NCBI GenBank assembly: GCA_016946835.1
Contig: JACVTC010000022.1
Span: forward strand, 980,001 to 1,044,000
Reading direction: 5' to 3'
Source: Neocallimastix lanati (nom. inval.)
Taxonomy: Eukaryota > Neocallimastigomycota > Neocallimastigomycetes > Neocallimastigales > Neocallimastigaceae
Length of the DNA stretch: 64,000 nucleotides
The translations under genes and the position numbers were made by a program. Every line of letters begins with the position of its first letter. Position 1 is the first letter of the stretch. Under the pieces are notes generated by a model. The model made no database searches, was not told the origin of the DNA, and saw only the letters and a program-made list of their open reading frames with translations. Positions 24,934 to 38,333 of this stretch are shown here, in pieces.

Positions 24934-26343
24934 TTTTTTTTTTTTTTTTTTTAATTTGTTATTTAAAAAATAATCACAATATCTATATAATCAGATAGAT
25001 AATTACTATTAAAATAAATAAAAAATTAAAATTTTAATAAAAATTTGAATATATTAAATATAAAGAATTTATCTAGATAGATTATTCGAAAAATTACACT
25101 TCAAATATATATTGTTTTTCTTTGCTCTTTATTTCTAATTTTTATTATATATATCATCAAAATTTTTTGTGGTATTTTGTAAGTTTTAAAATTTTATTAT
25201 TATAATAAATTATATTTAATTTCCAATAATGGAATGGTATAAATGGTTAATACTATTTATTTATATTAATATTGTATAATTCAAAAAGATTTTTAGTATC
25301 TGTCTTTATCATTATCATTATTCATGAAATAATAAAAAAAAAAAGTATTATATCATATAAAATAATATGATATTAAAAAAATAGAAATAAAAAATCTAAA
25401 TAAAAATAATTAAAATTTAATATAATGATAGTTTCTATAATTCTTTTATTAAAGGACAAAAATATAAAAAATAGTATAAAAAAAAAATAAAAAAAATTTA
25501 ATATTTTTATAAATTATATTATTTTTGTAATAATTAATTTTCTATATTTAATATATTGAAATCTTTTTTTTTTTTTTTATATATAATTATATATATAATA
25601 CTTTTATTTAATCAAAAGTAATATCTTTTTTTTTTTATTTACTATATTATTTATATTGAAAGTTTTTTTTTAAATATTATATATTTTATATTAATATATA
25701 TATAATAATTTAATTTCATCAACAAAAGTAATATCTTTTTTTTTTATTTTATTATTTAAATTTTTTGGTATTTACATTTTCTGAGAATTAGTTTTTATAA
25801 ATACTTATATTAGAGTTTTTTAACTTTTTTATTGTATAAATCACTATTAAATATTTAATTTTTATTTTTATTTTTTATAAAAAATTAATGACACTAATTA
25901 TATTTTATTATGAAATATTATATATTTTTAATAGAGAATTATGATTTTTATTAAAAATACATTGATATATTAATAAAAAGTATATATATATATTGCAATC
26001 TAATTAAAATTTTATTATATTTTATAAATATAGTTTATTTATTTTAATAGATATAATTATATTTAAATAATTTATGTTTTTATATAATATATGTAATAAA
26101 TTAAATAAGTTATTTATAATATTTATATATATAAATAAATATTTTTATTATATATATATATTTATATATATATATTATATATATTATAATAAGAACTTTT
26201 TTTGAAAAGAAACTTATATTTAATTACAATAGTATTTGTAGATAGAAATTTTGATATATATCAATGTAATATATTCAAAATATACCTAAAGAGAAAAAAA
26301 AATTAATTTTTATTTGAAGTGAGGCAGCTTCATTTGTGGTATT
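24934..26343. other. AT-rich intergenic region
   Basis: Upstream flank of the Cdc14-family gene and 3' flank of the CHY-RING gene. It holds poly-T and (TA)n runs and a duplicated phrase CAAAAGTAATATCTTTTTTT (25614 and 25723). No gene seen. Confidence 0.4.
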
Positions 26344-28354
26344 TTATTGTCCGTCTTCATCATTAATGTTTTCATTTGTATGTTCATTTTCATTAGTATT
26401 TGTAGATAAAACAGTAGTACCATTTATAGACGGCATAGATTGACTGGTTTCATAAGTCTTTAAAACTTTGGTATTATAACTTGAACAATAAGCACATTTG
26501 TGATATAAGAAATGATATTTAGCATAACTTCTTTTTTCACAATCATTACATAAAATATAACTATGCCAGTTTTCATATTCTGGTGGCATCTTATGTTGTT
26601 GAAGCATAGTGTCAATTCTTCTAAAATATTCATTCATATTTGCTAAGGATTTGAAACAAGTTGGACAATGATAATTCGTTTGAATATATTCTTGGTGACA
26701 TTTATAGTGAATACAGTGACCACAAGGCTATATATATACATTAAAAATAAAAAATAAAAGAAACATAATTAATTTTAAGTGTATAATAAATATATAATAT
26801 ATATATATATAATTTTTAAAAACATAAATTTTTTTTATAAAATAATATAAACTATATATATTTATTAAAATAAATATATATATATATAGTAAAACAAAAC
26901 AAAACAAAACAAAAAAAAAAAAACATATATATAATAAAACAAAGTAAAATAAAAAAAATGTTTATATACATTATAATAAAGCAAAATAAAATAATTAAAA
27001 TACATATATAATAAAACAAAATAAAATAAAAATAAAAATAAAAAAAAAAAAAAAAAAAGGAAAAAGACATTACGACATTACCATAAATATAACAATAGAA
27101 GTCGAAGTGAACATATATTCACCACAAATTGGACAATTACTTTCTAAGTTACGTTCAATACATTTATGATTACCCTTTAAACTAATGGCTAAACAAGCAT
27201 TACACTTTTTGCAGTGGAAATAATCTTCACCAAGACCTTTACCAATTCTACAAATACCACAATCGTCACAATGATAAATGCTCTTTTTTGGTTCATCATC
27301 CCATAATTTACATTTATCACAGTAGTATCTAGCAAGACAACGTTCACATTTAATACATTTTTGACCAGCTTTTTGAACAGTATTACAATACATACACATC
27401 ATTTTTGTAGTCTTTTTTCTGTATTAATAGAAAAAATATTAAATTATTACAAATGTTAATTTGTTTGCATAATATTAAAGATATAATAATATATATAAAT
27501 ACATAAATCATTAATTTATATTGATGAATAAAACAAGACTACCTATCAACTTCATGGTCAGAAACGGAGTCATGGCAAAAACGACATGTAAACCATTTAC
27601 CACAACAACTAGCTTGGAATTTTATAGCTCTTTGATAGTGTTTACAACCTAATATTCTATTTTCTTCATCCTTTATTAAAATTTTTAGGAATTTAAATTT
27701 ATACATAAAAATTAATTTCAATTAGTTTTATCTAATATTAAAACTTTTTGCTATAATTATATATTCTTATTTATATACATTATATGTTGGAGCTTTATCT
27801 TTTTCAGTTAAAGGAATATCTAAATTAACTTTTTCATTCAAATGAGTATTAATATGATTCTTTGTTTTATAAGTGAAAGTCATAATTTCCTTTAATTCAA
27901 ATATTATTTTATAAAAAAATATTAATAAAGTATTAAAATGTACTTATTATTTTATTTTTTTATAATATATTATATTACTTATAAAATAAATTGTAATTTT
28001 TTTTATTCACGGCTAATTGTAATATACATAATTTTATTTATAATTTATAAAAATAAAATAAATTAATATTTTAATTACTTGTATCTTTTTAGCCTTTTCT
28101 GATTCAGAAAGAGTTTGGTCTCTTTGAACACTAATTATTTTTCTCCTCATTTCTTGTTGTTCTTTTTGTAATCTTAATAATTTCATTTGTTCTTCATTTT
28201 CTTCTTTATCGTCTTGAATTGCACTTTCGTCAACTTCTGAATTAGAAGAGTCAGAAGACATTGAAACAAAAGAATCAGTGTCAGCTCCTTCTTCTTCATT
28301 GAAGGATACTGGAATAGTAGAAATGGTAATTTGTTCTTGTTCGCTTGCTGACAT
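26344..28354 (-). CDS. RCHY1: RCHY1/Pirh2-type CHY zinc-finger RING E3 ubiquitin ligase
   Basis: Five exons: 28079-28354, 27779-27889, 27543-27670, 27082-27418, 26344-26727 (411 residues). Phases and donors (GTAATT, GTATAT, GTAGTC, GTAATG) fit. Family members are ubiquitin ligases. The N-terminal 92 residues are acidic then Lys/Gln-rich and join to K-I-Q-E-I-M. The CHY finger begins G-C-K-H-Y-Q-R-A (137-) and contains C-C-G-K-W-F-T-C-R-F-C-H and H-E-V-D-R. The CTCHY part follows with C-M-Y-C...Q-K-C, Y-Y-C-D-K-C, H-C-D-D-C-G-I-C-R and F-H-C-K-K-C. The RING has C-P-I-C (267-270), P-C-G-H-C-I-H-Y-K-C and C-P-T-C. A C-terminal zinc ribbon C-N-D-C...H-K-C-A-Y-C ends the fold. All expected zinc ligands are seen. 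The Asn/Glu-rich tail is divergent. Confidence 0.93.
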
Positions 28355-28989
28355 TTTGTTTTATTTATCAATAAATTTTTGGAATTAATATATTCAAATA
28401 AAAATTTGATTTTTATTTCTCAATAAAAAAAAAAATAAAAAAACTAATTCTTAAGTAATTATTTCGTAAAGCCTTTTTTTTTTTTTTTTTTTTTTTGAAG
28501 AAAAAAAATCTTTTAAATATAATGAATATATTATCCGACTTTAAAAGATATGTATTAAAAAAAAAGGCTTAAATATATTCACTATTAATTCTTTTATATA
28601 AAAAATAATATAAATATATATTATCAATATATAATTTATTAAAATTTATTTATTTCAAAATTTATAATTTTACCTTCTGTAATATACCTTTAATTCTATA
28701 ATGTAAATAAAAAAAAAAAATTATAAGAAAAAATAAAAAATAAAAAAAAAAAAACTTTTACTTCAAGATTTCTTATTTTTATTTTGAGTTTAGTTTTTTT
28801 TTTTTTTTTTATTTTTTAAAAAAAATTAATAAATTATAAATTTTTTTTTTATTTTTTAAAAAAAATTAATAAATTATAAATAACAAAAAAGTGAATAGGA
28901 ATAATTTTATAATATTTAATATATACTCAAAGATAACTAGTTAGTTTAATATTAATATATTAAATTTCCATTTTAAATAGATAAAAGTA

Positions 28990-29275
28990 TATTATTATTT
29001 ATTATTCAATTATTTATTATTTATTATTTATTATTTATTATTTATTATTTATTATTTATTATTTATTATTATTTATTTATTATTTATTATTTATTATTTA
29101 TTATTTATTATTTATTATTTATTATTTATTATTTATTATTTATTATTTATTATTTATTATTTATTATTTATTATTTATTATTTATTATTTATTATTTATT
29201 ATTTATTATTTATTATTTATTATTTATTATTTATTATTTATTATGTATTATTTATTATTTATTATTTATTATCAA
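28990..29275. repeat. TTATTTA-type heptamer array
   Basis: About 280 bp of nearly perfect 7-bp TTATTTA units, the most regular of the six arrays. Confidence 0.85.
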
Positions 29276-30341
29276 TTATTAATTAATTATTATTTATTTT
29301 TTAATATTTATCATTTATTAAATATTTGTAAAACTTTAATTATTGTAAAATAACATATAGGATAAACTATAGGATATTTATATATTTTAGTATTACAATA
29401 TATTATATAAATAATAATAAATATATTAGATATATAAATGTTTTTATTAATAATTTATTTAAAATTTAAAATAATAAAATTAATAAATATAATAAATTCT
29501 AATAAGTCAATAAATAACAATTTAATTTAATTAATATATTACAAAATAATGGAAATTATTTATATAATTTTATAAGAATTTTTTTTTAAAAATTTAGAAA
29601 AGAACTGTCTATTTTGGATTATAGCTTATAAAAATTTCTTCATACAAAATAATTAAAAAATATAAATAATTTATTAATAATTTAATAGAATATTAAATTG
29701 ACCAAAAGTGCAAATATTTTGCACTACTATATATGTAGATTTCTATATGAAGTATTTTAAAATAAATCATTTTTGATTAAAGTATATTAAAGATAAAAAT
29801 AGTAACAGGTTTTAAAAAATTTTTATGTTATATTGTATATACAATGTTACACTACTCAAATATATTAATATAATGTTCAAGTCTATTTGTAGTTTAAAAT
29901 ATTAATTTAATGTATTGTAAAAATAATAAGAAGAAAAAATAATAAAATAAAAATTACATTTTCTAAATATAAATTTAATTTTAATAATAATATTATTAGT
30001 ATTATTTATTGTATATTATTATTAGAATTATTTATTGATAATTATTATTATTTTAGTATTATATGCATAAAAATAATACAAATAATAAAGACATAATAAA
30101 AATATACATAATATTTACTTTTTATATTTAAGAAAAGTAATTCATAGAAATAACATTTATTATATGTTAAATACTAAATTAACTTCTTCGATATTCATAA
30201 TATAAAAAAGCACTCTTTCAAAAGAAACAAATTGATATAACTTTGTAAATTTAAAAAAATAATTATTAAAATAAATAATTACGTAAATTAAAAGTAACAA
30301 ATCTATAGCATATTTATTAAATAAAAATTTTTTATTCTTCA

Positions 30342-32170
30342 AAAGAAATACTATGAACTAATATATATTTATTGAATAAATAAATAAAAATATATAAATA
30401 TTTCAAAAGTTTTGTATAAAAAGAAAGCTATATAATGATGGTAAATATAAAATATCGTAAACTTTGAATATTATATAATAAATAAGGATTAAATAGGTAA
30501 ATCATATGTACAATAATATGTAATTGAAGAAATTTTATTTTAAATTTATTATTCTTTAAAAGGAAAAGGAATATTATGAACTAATATATATATATATATA
30601 GTTTAAATTTATTAACAAAATAAAGAGTAAATTTGGAGCCTTAATTAATAGATGTCATATAGCATAGTTTGGCATAAATAAACCATAAAACCCTATATGT
30701 TTATTAATGATCTGGAACGTATTAATTAAATGGTCTAATATACATTATATATTATATTTAAAATGAATTGTAATAATAACATAACAATAAATTTTAGAAA
30801 TAATAATTATAATTTAATGATTTAATAATAATGATAATAGTAAATTTTTATATATATAGAATATATAAATAAATATTAATAAAAATAAAAAAAAATTATT
30901 TGATATTTATTAAAATATAAAAAGGTTAAATAGGCAAATTATACTTAATGGACATATAATTATATTTAAGATACTAATTACTAATATTTGATACATCTTC
31001 AAATAATTCTTATTTATTTTACTTTAAATATTAATGAATAATAATTTACTTTAAATTTTATACATATATATATATATTAATGAATAATCTATTTATGGAT
31101 TGGATATTATCATTAACAATATTTTTACTTATTTTAATATTAGTAATGTTTATTATACAACACAATAAATAGATTAAAAAAAACATACGATATTGTTATT
31201 ATATTCTTATCTCACATAGTTTGGTACTTTTCTAATCTTCTATATTCTATATTTTATTAAAATAATATCTACGTTTATATTAATTCTCTTTTCTTTTTAT
31301 AATATTATGACTTTTGAGCTAATTGTGAAAATTAATATTATAATTTTTTAATCAATAATTTATTTTATTTTAAATATTAATAAATGTTAAATTAATATAA
31401 TATTATAATGTTACGTCCATTATTAATATTTTTTTTTATATTGTTTAAAATTACGTCCATCAAAAATATTATTTTAAACTTTATACATTATTAATTATAA
31501 AAGATTAAGTGGGTAAACTATATATAAAATAAGAATATCAAAAATTTTTAAATTCCTCTATGATATATAAATATGTAATATTAATATCATTCAAAAAAAA
31601 AAAAAAAAAAAGCTTTTATCAACAATATATATAATCCATAAATGATTTAAAAAAATTTACTAATAAAATATTAATCATTAATAATAATAATAAGAAGAAG
31701 AATAAAAATAGCTAAAAGCGAAATTTACTTAATGAACAAAAAAGTTAATAAATCCATAGTTTCTACTGATAGCTATAAAAGAAGGCAAAAAAAATAAATA
31801 AGAAAAAAATATATGAATTTATTCGAATACTTAATGAAAACAATATATTAAAATTAATAATCCATATATGATTACCAGAATATGAATACCTTAGGATATT
31901 CTTGTAGCTACTTTTAATACATTTATTCCCTATATAAATATTTATTAAGTTATACATAAATAAATAGCTGTATAATAATGGTAAATATATAATATTTACA
32001 ATTATATATATATTATAAAATAAAAGTAGATTATATAGGTAAATTTTATTTAAAATAATTTGTAATTGAAGAAATTTTATTATAAATCATTATCCTTATA
32101 AAAGGAAAAGGAATATTATGAACTAAAATATATATATATATATAAATTTATTAACAAGATAAAAATATAG
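30342..32170. repeat. Diverged direct repeats (three copies) in decayed DNA
   Basis: The segments at about 30420-30620 and 31965-32165 align. Both contain GGTAAATATA, then TGTAATTGAAGAAATTTTAT, then AAAGGAAAAGGAATATTATG, then AACTAA and a (TA)n tract. A shorter third copy lies at 30340-30370 (AAAAGAAATACTATGAACTA). Read on the minus strand, one copy is L-V-H-N-I-P-F-P-F-K-E. Nearby (30640-30720) the minus strand reads G-F-Y-G-L-F-M-P-N-Y-A-I before a stop. These may be remnants of a duplicated gene or repeat family that I cannot name. Confidence 0.5.
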
Positions 32171-33730
32171 TAATATGTATTATTTATATAATAAAACTAA
32201 ATAAGGATAACGAAAAGAAATATAAAATTTTTTTATATTAATTAAAATATAGTGACATAGTGAATGGCTTTTTAAATGTATTTAAAGATATGTACATATT
32301 TTATGAGGAAAACTATAAAAAACAAGAAAATGAATTACATAATGGTAGCAATTATTGGGATAACTTATATTTTGTATTTGTTAATTTTTTCCATTCAATT
32401 TTAATATAGGATGTGACTTTATTTCTAATGAGTACTTTTTATATAATTTACATAAAATAATATTTATAAATGGTATAATTCATTATACTGTTTTACATTT
32501 AATTTAATTTTTTTTTTTTTGAGATTATTAACTAAAAATTTCGATTTTATATTATTATTAACAAAAATAAAATTTTATATTAAGATAAATGAAAAAAAAA
32601 ATTACTATACATATATATATTCATATTAATTCATATATGTTTTTATGTATTCTATACAAATACTACTTGATTATTTATCAAAATGTTTTTAATGATTATC
32701 AATCATGCTTTTTTTTTTTTTTTTTTATTATAATTTTTTCCAATATATTATTATTATATTCTATCTTTATATAAATTATTTAATTAATAACCTAATGATT
32801 AATAAAGCAATTTAATATAATTAAAAATTTTCTTTTAAAAAATTTAATAATATTTTTAATATATAAAAACTAAAACAAAACAATTAATAATTATTATATT
32901 ATTTTACAAACTTTTAACTATCAACTATTTTTTTTTTTAATTTTATCTTTAATAATTAATTTAAAATGCTACAATAAAGTATTATTTAACATTAATTATT
33001 AATAGTTTAAAATGCTTTCATATAATAGAATATAAATTGATTGAATAAAGCTATTATATAAATATAAATAAAAATTAACATTAAGAAGGAACGTGGAGTA
33101 ATTAATACATTTAATCTTGAAATATAAATATAGAAATAAACAAATATATAATAATATCTTAACTCATATCATAAATACGATTTACAAAAAAAATAACAAT
33201 TTTTGAAAATATTTTAATTTTATTTATTATTATTTATTAGTTATTATTTAAATATAAAAATTTTATATATAATTAGAATTTTTTTTTTAAAAAAAAATAA
33301 GTATTGATAAAAATGTTTCAATGTATGTCATAAATTACTATAATTAAATACATATATTCATATACTAATAGTATTTATTTTAATTAATTTAATATAAAAA
33401 TTTTATTATACTAATTTTAATTTTTATATTATAATTTCTATAAAATTTATAAGCAACCATTGGAAAATATGGTATAAGTACTAAAAACATACATTATAAA
33501 ACTTTTTTCTTTCATAAAATAAATAAATGTGTATTAATATGTATAAATATTATAGGATTATGAAAACACGTGTCATTAATGTAATATTACTAAATTTAGT
33601 AAAATTTTACCTGAAATTTATCTTCATTTAAAATAATATATATTTTAAAATTATAAATATTAAATATTATATAAAATTAATATTTTTTTTTTGTTTATTT
33701 TTTTATATGTCATTATTCTGAAAATATTAA

Positions 33731-33774
<44 letters not shown>

Positions 33775-34874
33775 ATTTATAAAATGTTTTTTTTTTTTTT
33801 TTTGAACAAAAAAGTATATTACAATTTTTAAATATAAATAAAAAGAGAATATAAATTAAAAATCCGTATAGTCTGAATCAGAAAAATAAGGATTAAATAA
33901 AAATAAATATTTATAACTAAATAATTAAAAAAAAATAATATTTATAACTAAATAATTAGAAAAAATAATAAGAAAATAATAATAGCTTTGATATAACTCA
34001 ATAATAATAAAGTATTTTGAATAAAGATTTTATAAACAAGTAAATAAATAAAAAAATAATTTCTTATATTAGAAAAGAAAAAGGAAAGAAAAAGGAAAGG
34101 AAAAGAAAGAAAGAAAGAAAAAATAAAAAAAAATAAAATATATTATTATATTATTAAATAACATACAAATTTCTAAATAAATTATTATATATATATAAAT
34201 ATATATATAATAAATCTAAAGTTATACCATAAATATCACATAATATCATATTTTTCAACAATTATTAATTGTTCTAAACAAATACTTTATTTTGAGCGAA
34301 GCCTATTTTTTTATTTTTTATTATTTTTTCATAATATTTAAAAAGCCATAATTAATTCTTTTAATAATATTTCATAATAAATTAATATAATAAAAATTAT
34401 ATTATACATATAGACATTTCGAATTAAATCAAAAAATAAATATATTTTATATTTATATACATCCTATTGAATATTGATTTTTTTTTTTTTTTTTTTATCA
34501 TTAATTTTTTTATTTTTTAATTGAATGATAAAATCTATAAATATTTTATAAATAAAATTCAAGGAAAATATATAAGATATATTTTATTTATAACAAATAA
34601 ACAAACAAAAAAAAAAAAAAAAGAGGCTTATAATAAAAATACCAATAATAATTGAAAATTTAAATATTTAAAAAAAGATTATAATTTAAATAATAATATT
34701 GCAATATATCCAATAAACAAAGCAATATTCTTATTTATTATATATATATTTTTTTTATTTTTCAATTTAAAATAATTGAACTATCAATTTTAAATATTAA
34801 TATTTATTAATATATATAACAAAACTTTTAATCTTTTCAAGAATTAATAAGAAAATTTATAAAAATATTTTGTA

Positions 34875-36071
34875 ATGGCTACAAGGTCAAGAAAGGCATT
34901 ATTTATACAATATAGAAATACATATTCAAAAAATGCAACCTCGGGGCCATTGTCAATACCAATACATATAGGGGGTTATGATTCAAGCAGTTGTATAGAA
35001 TCAGAAATGGTTGGTTTAATGAAAAAGGAAAATACATTCGAAAGTAAAGATTATCATGAGATTAAACAAGAAATAATTCCAATGGCAGAATTAACTAATT
35101 TACCACCTTCATGGTAATTATATATAATATTAATATTGTAATAATAATAATAATAATATAAATTAATATTTTATTTTTTATTAAATTTCAATTATTAAAT
35201 TTATTCTATAAATTAGGATGGATTTAGTAGATGAGGTATGATTTATATTAAATTTATAAATTTTTTTATTTATATAATAATAAAAAAGAATAATATGTAT
35301 ATATATATATATCAATATTCAATATATCTAACATAAAAATAAATTATTTAATTTATTTTATTTATTATTTTTTTTCTTTAAAGATGAATGAATCAGTAGA
35401 AACAATAACTAAAGAAAGTAAATACTATTAGTATTTTAATGGGTGATTTTTATTTAATATTTTAAATTATATTAACTATAATTATTTTTTATTATAACAT
35501 TTTAAATTTTTAATATCATAAAATGAAAATAAAAAGTACAAATTCTGAGTGAAATGCATAAAAAGCATCTTATACCAAATTTCGAAAATAAAGAAAAGGA
35601 GGAAAGACTAATTAATAATAAAACAGATGAAATAACACAAGTAATTGAATTAATTTTTTTAAATTATATAATAATAAATATAAAATAAATATAAATATAA
35701 ATATAAATATAAAAAATATAGATATAAATATAGATATAAATATAAATAATAAATATAAATATAAATATAAATATAAATGATAAACATAAATCCATTTAAT
35801 AAAATTTTAAAACATAATCAATGCAAATTCAAATTCAAATTCAAATTCAAATTCAAATTCAAATTCAAATTCAAATTCAAATTCAAATTCAAATTCAAAT
35901 TCAAATTCAAATTCAAATTCAAATTCAAATTCAAATTCAAATTCAAATTCAAATTCAAATTCAAATTCAAATTCAAATTCAAATTCAAATTCAAATTCAA
36001 ATTCAAATTCAAATTCAAATTCAAATTCAAATTCAAATTCAAATTCAAATTCAAATTCAATAATTCAAATT

Positions 36072-36115
<44 letters not shown>

Positions 36116-36327
36116 AAATGAAATATTTTAACAAAAAATTAATATATATTGTTGAATTCATTTTTAGAGTATTGTTATGTGTCAAAGAAAAATTAAAAAT
36201 ATGTGTGTAACGACTGAAAATTCTCAATCGAATAAACTAAAGAAAAATATTCAAATGTCATTAGCAACAAAAATACAGGATTTATCACAATTATTTAGAA
36301 AAACACAATCTACCTATTTATCAAGTA

Positions 36328-36395
<68 letters not shown>

Positions 36396-37244
36396 ATACT
36401 ATTTTTTTAATAGAAATATAAATAAATTCATATTTAATAGATAATTATATATATATATATTATTATTATGTACCAATTACAATATATAAACTAATTAATT
36501 AATATTTTTTTTTATTATAATTATTATTTTTTATATATGATATATTATATATTATTTTAAATACTATTATTGTTACATTATAGAATTAAAAAATATAGAA
36601 TCAAAAATGAATAATACTTTAATTAAAACTGATTCATATAATTCAAAAAAATCAATAACAGGATTTGAAGATGATGATGATGATGATGATGATTTATTGG
36701 TAAATATAATTTTATTTAATAATGTATATAAAAATTGATATATATAAAAATAAAAAAAAAATAAAAATAAAAATTAAAACATATATATAATATTTAATAT
36801 TAATATATATTTAATTATTATATATTACATCATAATTTTTTTAATTTAAAATAAAAAATTGTTTGATAATAGTATTTATCAAATAGTCAATTGCAATTAA
36901 TGGAAGAAAACTCTACTGATCAAATAATATCGACAAGAGAAAAAGAAATAAATGAAATTTCAAAATCAATCAATGAATTATTAGGTATATTTAGAGAATT
37001 ACAAACGATGGTCATTGACCAAGGTACTATATTGGATCGAATTGATTACAATATAGAACAAGTCGACACGAATATGGAAAATGCAACTGTTCAGTTAACA
37101 AAAGCAACGAAGCATCAAAAGAAAACACAAAAAAAAATGATGATATGTTTAGGAATATTGGGTGTATTATTAGTACTATTTATATTTATTGTTTTAATGA
37201 AAATTTTGAGCCATAGTGGTAGTGAAAAAGATAAAGGATCTTAA
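34875..37244 (+). CDS. Syntaxin-16/Tlg2-type Qa-SNARE
   Basis: Seven exons: 34875-35113, 35217-35235, 35384-35417, 35537-35640, 36168-36324, 36584-36699, 36873-37244 (346 residues). Tlg2/syntaxin-16 mediates fusion of endosome-derived vesicles with the trans-Golgi. The N-terminus M-A-T-R-S-R-x-x-L-F-x-x-x-R-N and the following P-P-S-W-M-D-L-V-D-E are typical of this subfamily. An Habc-like helical region ends in S-T-Y-L-S-K-L-K. The SNARE helix contains I-S-T-R-E-K-E-I and V-I-D-Q-G-T-I-L-D-R-I-D-Y-N, where Q273 is the zero-layer glutamine. A single transmembrane helix spans about 314-335, with a short luminal tail. Exons 2 and 3 are only 19 and 34 nt but are needed for phase. An Asp run (about 8) precedes exon 7. 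The call is secure. Confidence 0.93.
35820..36072. repeat. Perfect (ATTCAA)n hexanucleotide array in syntaxin intron 4
   Basis: About 40 uninterrupted copies of ATTCAA, about 240 bp, followed by a poly-A run of about 45 bp. It lies between the donor at 35641 and the acceptor at 36167. Three frames on each strand have few or no stops (Lys-Phe, Gln-Ile, Asn-Leu repeats), so apparent ORFs here are artefacts. Confidence 0.95.
36327..36394. repeat. (TTA)n microsatellite at start of syntaxin intron 5
   Basis: About 22 perfect trinucleotides directly after the GTAATT donor at 36325. Confidence 0.9.
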
Positions 37245-37366
37245 AATGAAAACATTTTTTTTTTAATAATAAAAAAAAAAGAATATAAACATATATAATA
37301 AATAAATAAATAGAATTTTAATACAGTATAAATTAATTATTTAATAATAATAATAATAATAAAGAA

Positions 37367-37418
<52 letters not shown>

Positions 37419-37971
37419 TAAGGATATTAATAAGAATAAAATAAATTTAAAAAAAAAATAATAATAAAAAATATAAAATAAAAATAAAGTAATATAGAAT
37501 AAAATAGAATTAAAAAGCAATAAAAATAAAGATAAAAATAAAAAGTAATAAAAAATTAAAAAAGAAAATAATAAATTATTAATGAAAATCAAATAAAAAT
37601 TAATATTAATCTTATTTATCTATTAAATGATACCTAAATCATAAATTATAATAATTAATATAACATTAAATATTAATTTAATAAAATAATATAATATTAA
37701 TATTAATAATAATAAAATTTTTATTATTAGGCAAGTGTTAGATTAAATAAGGATTTATACTTGATATTTTTTTTTTTTTTTGTTATTATTATTGTTGTTA
37801 TATAAATTACTATTTTTTTTTAAAAAGAATAATACATTTTATTTTTTATTTTTTATTTTTTTATTTTAAATTAAATATCATATATTTTGACACTTTTTTT
37901 ATATTCTATTACATTAATATTATAATATTGATATTAATTATTTAATATATTTATTTATTTATTTAATATAT

Positions 37972-38010
<39 letters not shown>

Positions 38011-38113
38011 TATAATTGATTAATTTAATTTTTTATTTATTATTAAAAATATTAATTAAACTTTATGTATATAAAAAAATAAATTAAAACTTTATTATTA
38101 TGTTAAATTTTAA

Positions 38114-38160
<47 letters not shown>

Positions 38161-38333
38161 TTTGAAAAATTTATTAACACTACGAAAAAAAAAAAAAAAA
38201 AAAAAAAAACATATATATATTAAAAAGCGAAATTAAAATTCTTTTTTTTTTTTTTTTTATCTTTTAAATTATAATTTCAAATAATAATATAAATTAAAAT
38301 TTCAAATATTCAAAAATTATTTCAATTACAAAA
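37245..38333. other. Intergenic region syntaxin / ankyrin gene
   Basis: No gene seen. It holds poly-A runs of about 46 bp (37371-37416), 35 bp (38117-38152) and 25 bp (38184-38209), and (TTTA)n at 37950-38012. Confidence 0.5.

Larger units (their letters stand above)
28355..34874. other. Gene-poor AT-rich region (6.5 kb)
   Basis: No intact gene recognised. It contains poly-T tracts, a heptamer array (28990-29275), diverged duplicated segments on a decayed minus-strand coding background (30.1-32.2 kb), (AAAT)n at 33729-33772 and a purine-only stretch (34074-34130). A hairpin with arms AGTGCAAA/TTTGCACT lies near 29706-29724. Confidence 0.4.

Noticed and set aside
35818-36121. ORFs encoding poly Lys-Phe, Gln-Ile and Asn-Leu repeats
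   Set aside because: Pure translation of the ATTCAA array inside a syntaxin intron; no start context or flanking coding sequence.
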